Assembly (NCBI GenBank): GCA_964020155.1
Contig: OZ026565.1
Span: 3,504,553 to 3,568,552 of the forward strand
Reading direction: 5' to 3'
Source: Chondrilla cf. caribensis
Lineage: Eukaryota; Porifera; Demospongiae; Chondrillida; Chondrillidae
Length of the DNA: 64,000 bases
Part shown: in pieces, positions 61,912 through 64,000 of the stretch
Numbering within the stretch: position 1 is the first letter of the stretch
Layout: the number at the start of each line of letters is the position of its first letter
Program-made: the position numbers and the translations under genes
Notes under the pieces: model-generated
Told to the model about the DNA's origin: nothing
Database searches by the model: none
What the model saw: the letters and a program-made list of their open reading frames with translations, nothing else

Positions 61912-63398
61912 CTGAAGTAAAAATGAAACAATATGTATAAAACGTGTTTAGAATACCATGATTACGCACTGTATTTGAGTATTTTTCTGTTCAATGCCAT
62001 GTACTATATTATATTATTACTAGGATATTCTCAGACATTTTAATGGAGTTTGCGTGCTGAAGGTGATCTCTGGGGTCAAAACTCCCAGATAGTGCAAAAT
62101 TACTTATACTAGCATAGAGTTTGAAGAATATATGCAGTTTGAACTCCTCACTCGGGTATAGCCCCTAGTCGTAAGTCAGAGTTACAGTAGTAGTGATTCT
62201 GTCCATATATATTATTAAGTACAGTAGTATTACAGATATTTTCTCTAGAAGCATTCAGTTAGTAAATGGACATGCATATGGCATTGGTACAGACGTGGAA
62301 CTTTTACTTTTTGTTCCGTCCGTTCAGAGGCAAGGATAATGAATTGTATCTTGAATTGTTTGTACTAGGTCAAAATTTTGCAGCAGAAATCTGTCAATTT
62401 TATCATGATAGTAATTAACATACTATACTATAACATATTGAATTGCATTACAGTAGTATTCAATATTTAATATTGTCTCACAGTTGTGGTCAACATCAAA
62501 GGAAAATGTGTGCCTGTATATCATCAATTATTGCACACATTATACACTAAGTGCCCATGACTAGTAATAACAATTCCCTGTTAACAATTAATATAATCAA
62601 TTATCACTTTGGTATACACTACATCTGATTCAGACAGATTATACAAGGTCCATGATATCATAACTGAAAAAGTACAAAGTCCCACAACAATTTGTTCAGG
62701 TCCACCAACTACTGCGGCTACATCTGCCTGCCTTGAGGTTCAACTTCTCCCTGGAAGACAATGATTTTCAAGATATTATGATGAAGCCCTACCAGCCCCC
62801 AATCACGCAGCTGAATACTTCATGCCATGAAAGTAGTGAGAAGTCAAACGGCAAGGCTGGCATCTTCAGTGAAGGATTGTTTTCACTGTTGAGAAGACTA
62901 TTAGTAGCCATGAAGACGAGCAATGAAACAAGAGGAGGGACTACTACTAGGGACTCGAACAATAAATGCGCCAATGTACACTCCCCTGTACAGTAACTAT
63001 TATTACTTACATAACGTAATGCTATCAAACTCTAAAAAATATAAAACTTAAAACAAATAATTCGAGGGTAACAACTCGTTGGCATCTTTTTTTCTGGTTC
63101 AGAAGAACCTTCGCTGAAGTTCATTACGTTCGGCGGAGCTCCAGCGCACGAATTTTAGTCCAATTTTTAATTGTCGGCGTTCGAAATCGACCATCTTTTT
63201 GCGCAATATAATAATATTAAAATTAATTCATTGTTGCGATTACGCGTATCGGACGAGCGTAACGATGAATGACAATTATAGAACAACTGAATGGAATCGA
63301 AGCGCTTGTTTGTGGGTCATGATGGCACATCTAAAGACAATTTGAATAATTATAAAGACAGGCAATACATTGATTTCGAATTTACAAATTTAACTAAC
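61912..63398 (-). other. Intron 1 of copy E (about 1.5 kb)
   Basis: The donor CTG|GTTAGT has GT at 63398-63397. The acceptor AG is at 61913-61912, with exon 2 starting at 61911. There is no GATTCG element. About 62730-62990 resembles the sequence that flanks that element in C and D. About 63060-63300 is unrelated to the other introns and unassigned. Confidence 0.55.
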
Positions 63399-63552
63399 CA
63401 GCAATGTCCTGATTTCTAGTTCAATGTGGAAATTCACCACCTCTTGCACTGGTGCAGTATGTAATATTGATTCTCTTGACCTTGTAACTGATCTCCAATT
63501 GAATTTCTCTCTTCTCAGATTGGAATGATATCTACCAGCTGTTTCAAAATCT
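63399..63552 (-). other. Exon 1 of copy E (non-coding leader)
   Basis: The leader lies between the predicted start and the donor and has no minus-strand ATG. It is closely similar to exon 1 of B, C and D. The start base is an estimate. Confidence 0.5.
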
Positions 63553-63575
63553 GAGAGAGTGTGTGGCTGTGTGTG

Positions 63576-63718
63576 CCTTTTATAGCAGTTGTGGTTGATT
63601 AGCAGGCCTGAACTTCCTGTCAACTCATACTATTGGATAATGGTGATACTATGATTAACTAATTGTATTCATTAATATTTTCCTTGATTGTGGTTTCTGA
63701 TGAACTTCCTGTACAGGA
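63576..63718 (-). promoter_or_regulatory. Core promoter of copy E
   Basis: The TATA box is at 63585-63576. The TCCTGTACAGGA palindrome with adjoining GGAAGTTC is at 63707-63718, and the proximal ACAGGAAGTTC is near 63610-63620. This matches the other four promoters. Confidence 0.6.
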
Positions 63719-63910
63719 TGTGCATGATACAGAATCAGTAATGATGTCAGCATAATATACTCTCCTCCTATAATTAAATGAACAGAATGATATATTATTC
63801 ATTGACAAGTCTTGATTGCAGAACTAGCACAATTCAAAGTAATGTAAACGTGGGGGATAAAAATGTTGTTACAGTAGTACAATGTCATGCTAATGCACAT
63901 GTTTGTACTA

Positions 63911-63914
<4 letters not shown>

Positions 63915-63975
<61 letters not shown>

Positions 63976-64000
63976 CACACACACACACACACACACACAC
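63915..64000. repeat. (CA)n microsatellite running off the right edge
   Basis: CA repeat from about 63915, with one ACAAC interruption near 63973. It sits at the place of the promoter-distal CA arrays of the other copies. A further gene copy beyond the edge is possible but not visible. Confidence 0.9.

Overview
The window is eukaryotic nuclear DNA, most likely from a marine invertebrate. A sponge or similar early animal is my guess, but nothing in the sequence proves it. The evidence for a eukaryote is TATA-box promoters, an intron in each 5' leader, long (CA)n microsatellites, and several families of DNA-transposon and non-LTR remnants in AT-rich spacers. No rRNA, tRNA, CRISPR array or bacterial operon was seen.

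The window is dominated by five head-to-tail copies of one very large gene, all on the minus strand. I call them A (runs off the left edge, ATG at 5599), B (11589-18242), C (27454-34100), D (40129-46767) and E (55340-61876). Full-length copies encode about 2180-2210 residues in one uninterrupted 6.5-kb coding exon. The product has a signal peptide; an N-terminal module resembling the C80 cysteine peptidase of large bacterial RTX and clostridial toxins; a region of unknown function; a hydrophobic, Gly-rich middle; and a C-terminal half of RTX calcium-binding nonapeptides alternating with modules like the haemolysin-type calcium-binding related domain. A Pro/Thr- and Arg-rich insert of variable length splits the last of these modules. 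D and E are intact, and A is open as far as it can be seen. B has one in-frame nonsense codon and C has one 1-bp frameshift; each is otherwise intact.

Each copy has the same upstream architecture: a TATA box, a short non-coding exon 1, an intron of 1.5-6.2 kb, then exon 2 with 35 bases of leader before the ATG. A 12-bp palindrome and Ets-like motifs lie upstream of the TATA box and recur in all five copies.

The introns and spacers hold the mobile DNA. Introns B, C and D carry a family of elements full of GATTCG palindromes. The B copy has a 2.5-kb element with about 570-bp inverted repeats nested in it. Intron A has a TTAA-bounded element and a 120-base hairpin. Spacer C/D has a 439-bp insertion with a clean empty site in the other spacers. 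Spacer A/B has an inverted duplication and a (TTTG)n-tailed segment. Spacer D/E has three copies of the 3' flank and a truncated non-LTR remnant.

Sequence types shuffle between copies along the gene, so the grouping of copies changes from block to block. This points to gene conversion or unequal exchange. The best candidate for a little-described system is this array itself: secreted, bacterial-toxin-like RTX proteins expanded in tandem under animal-type promoters.
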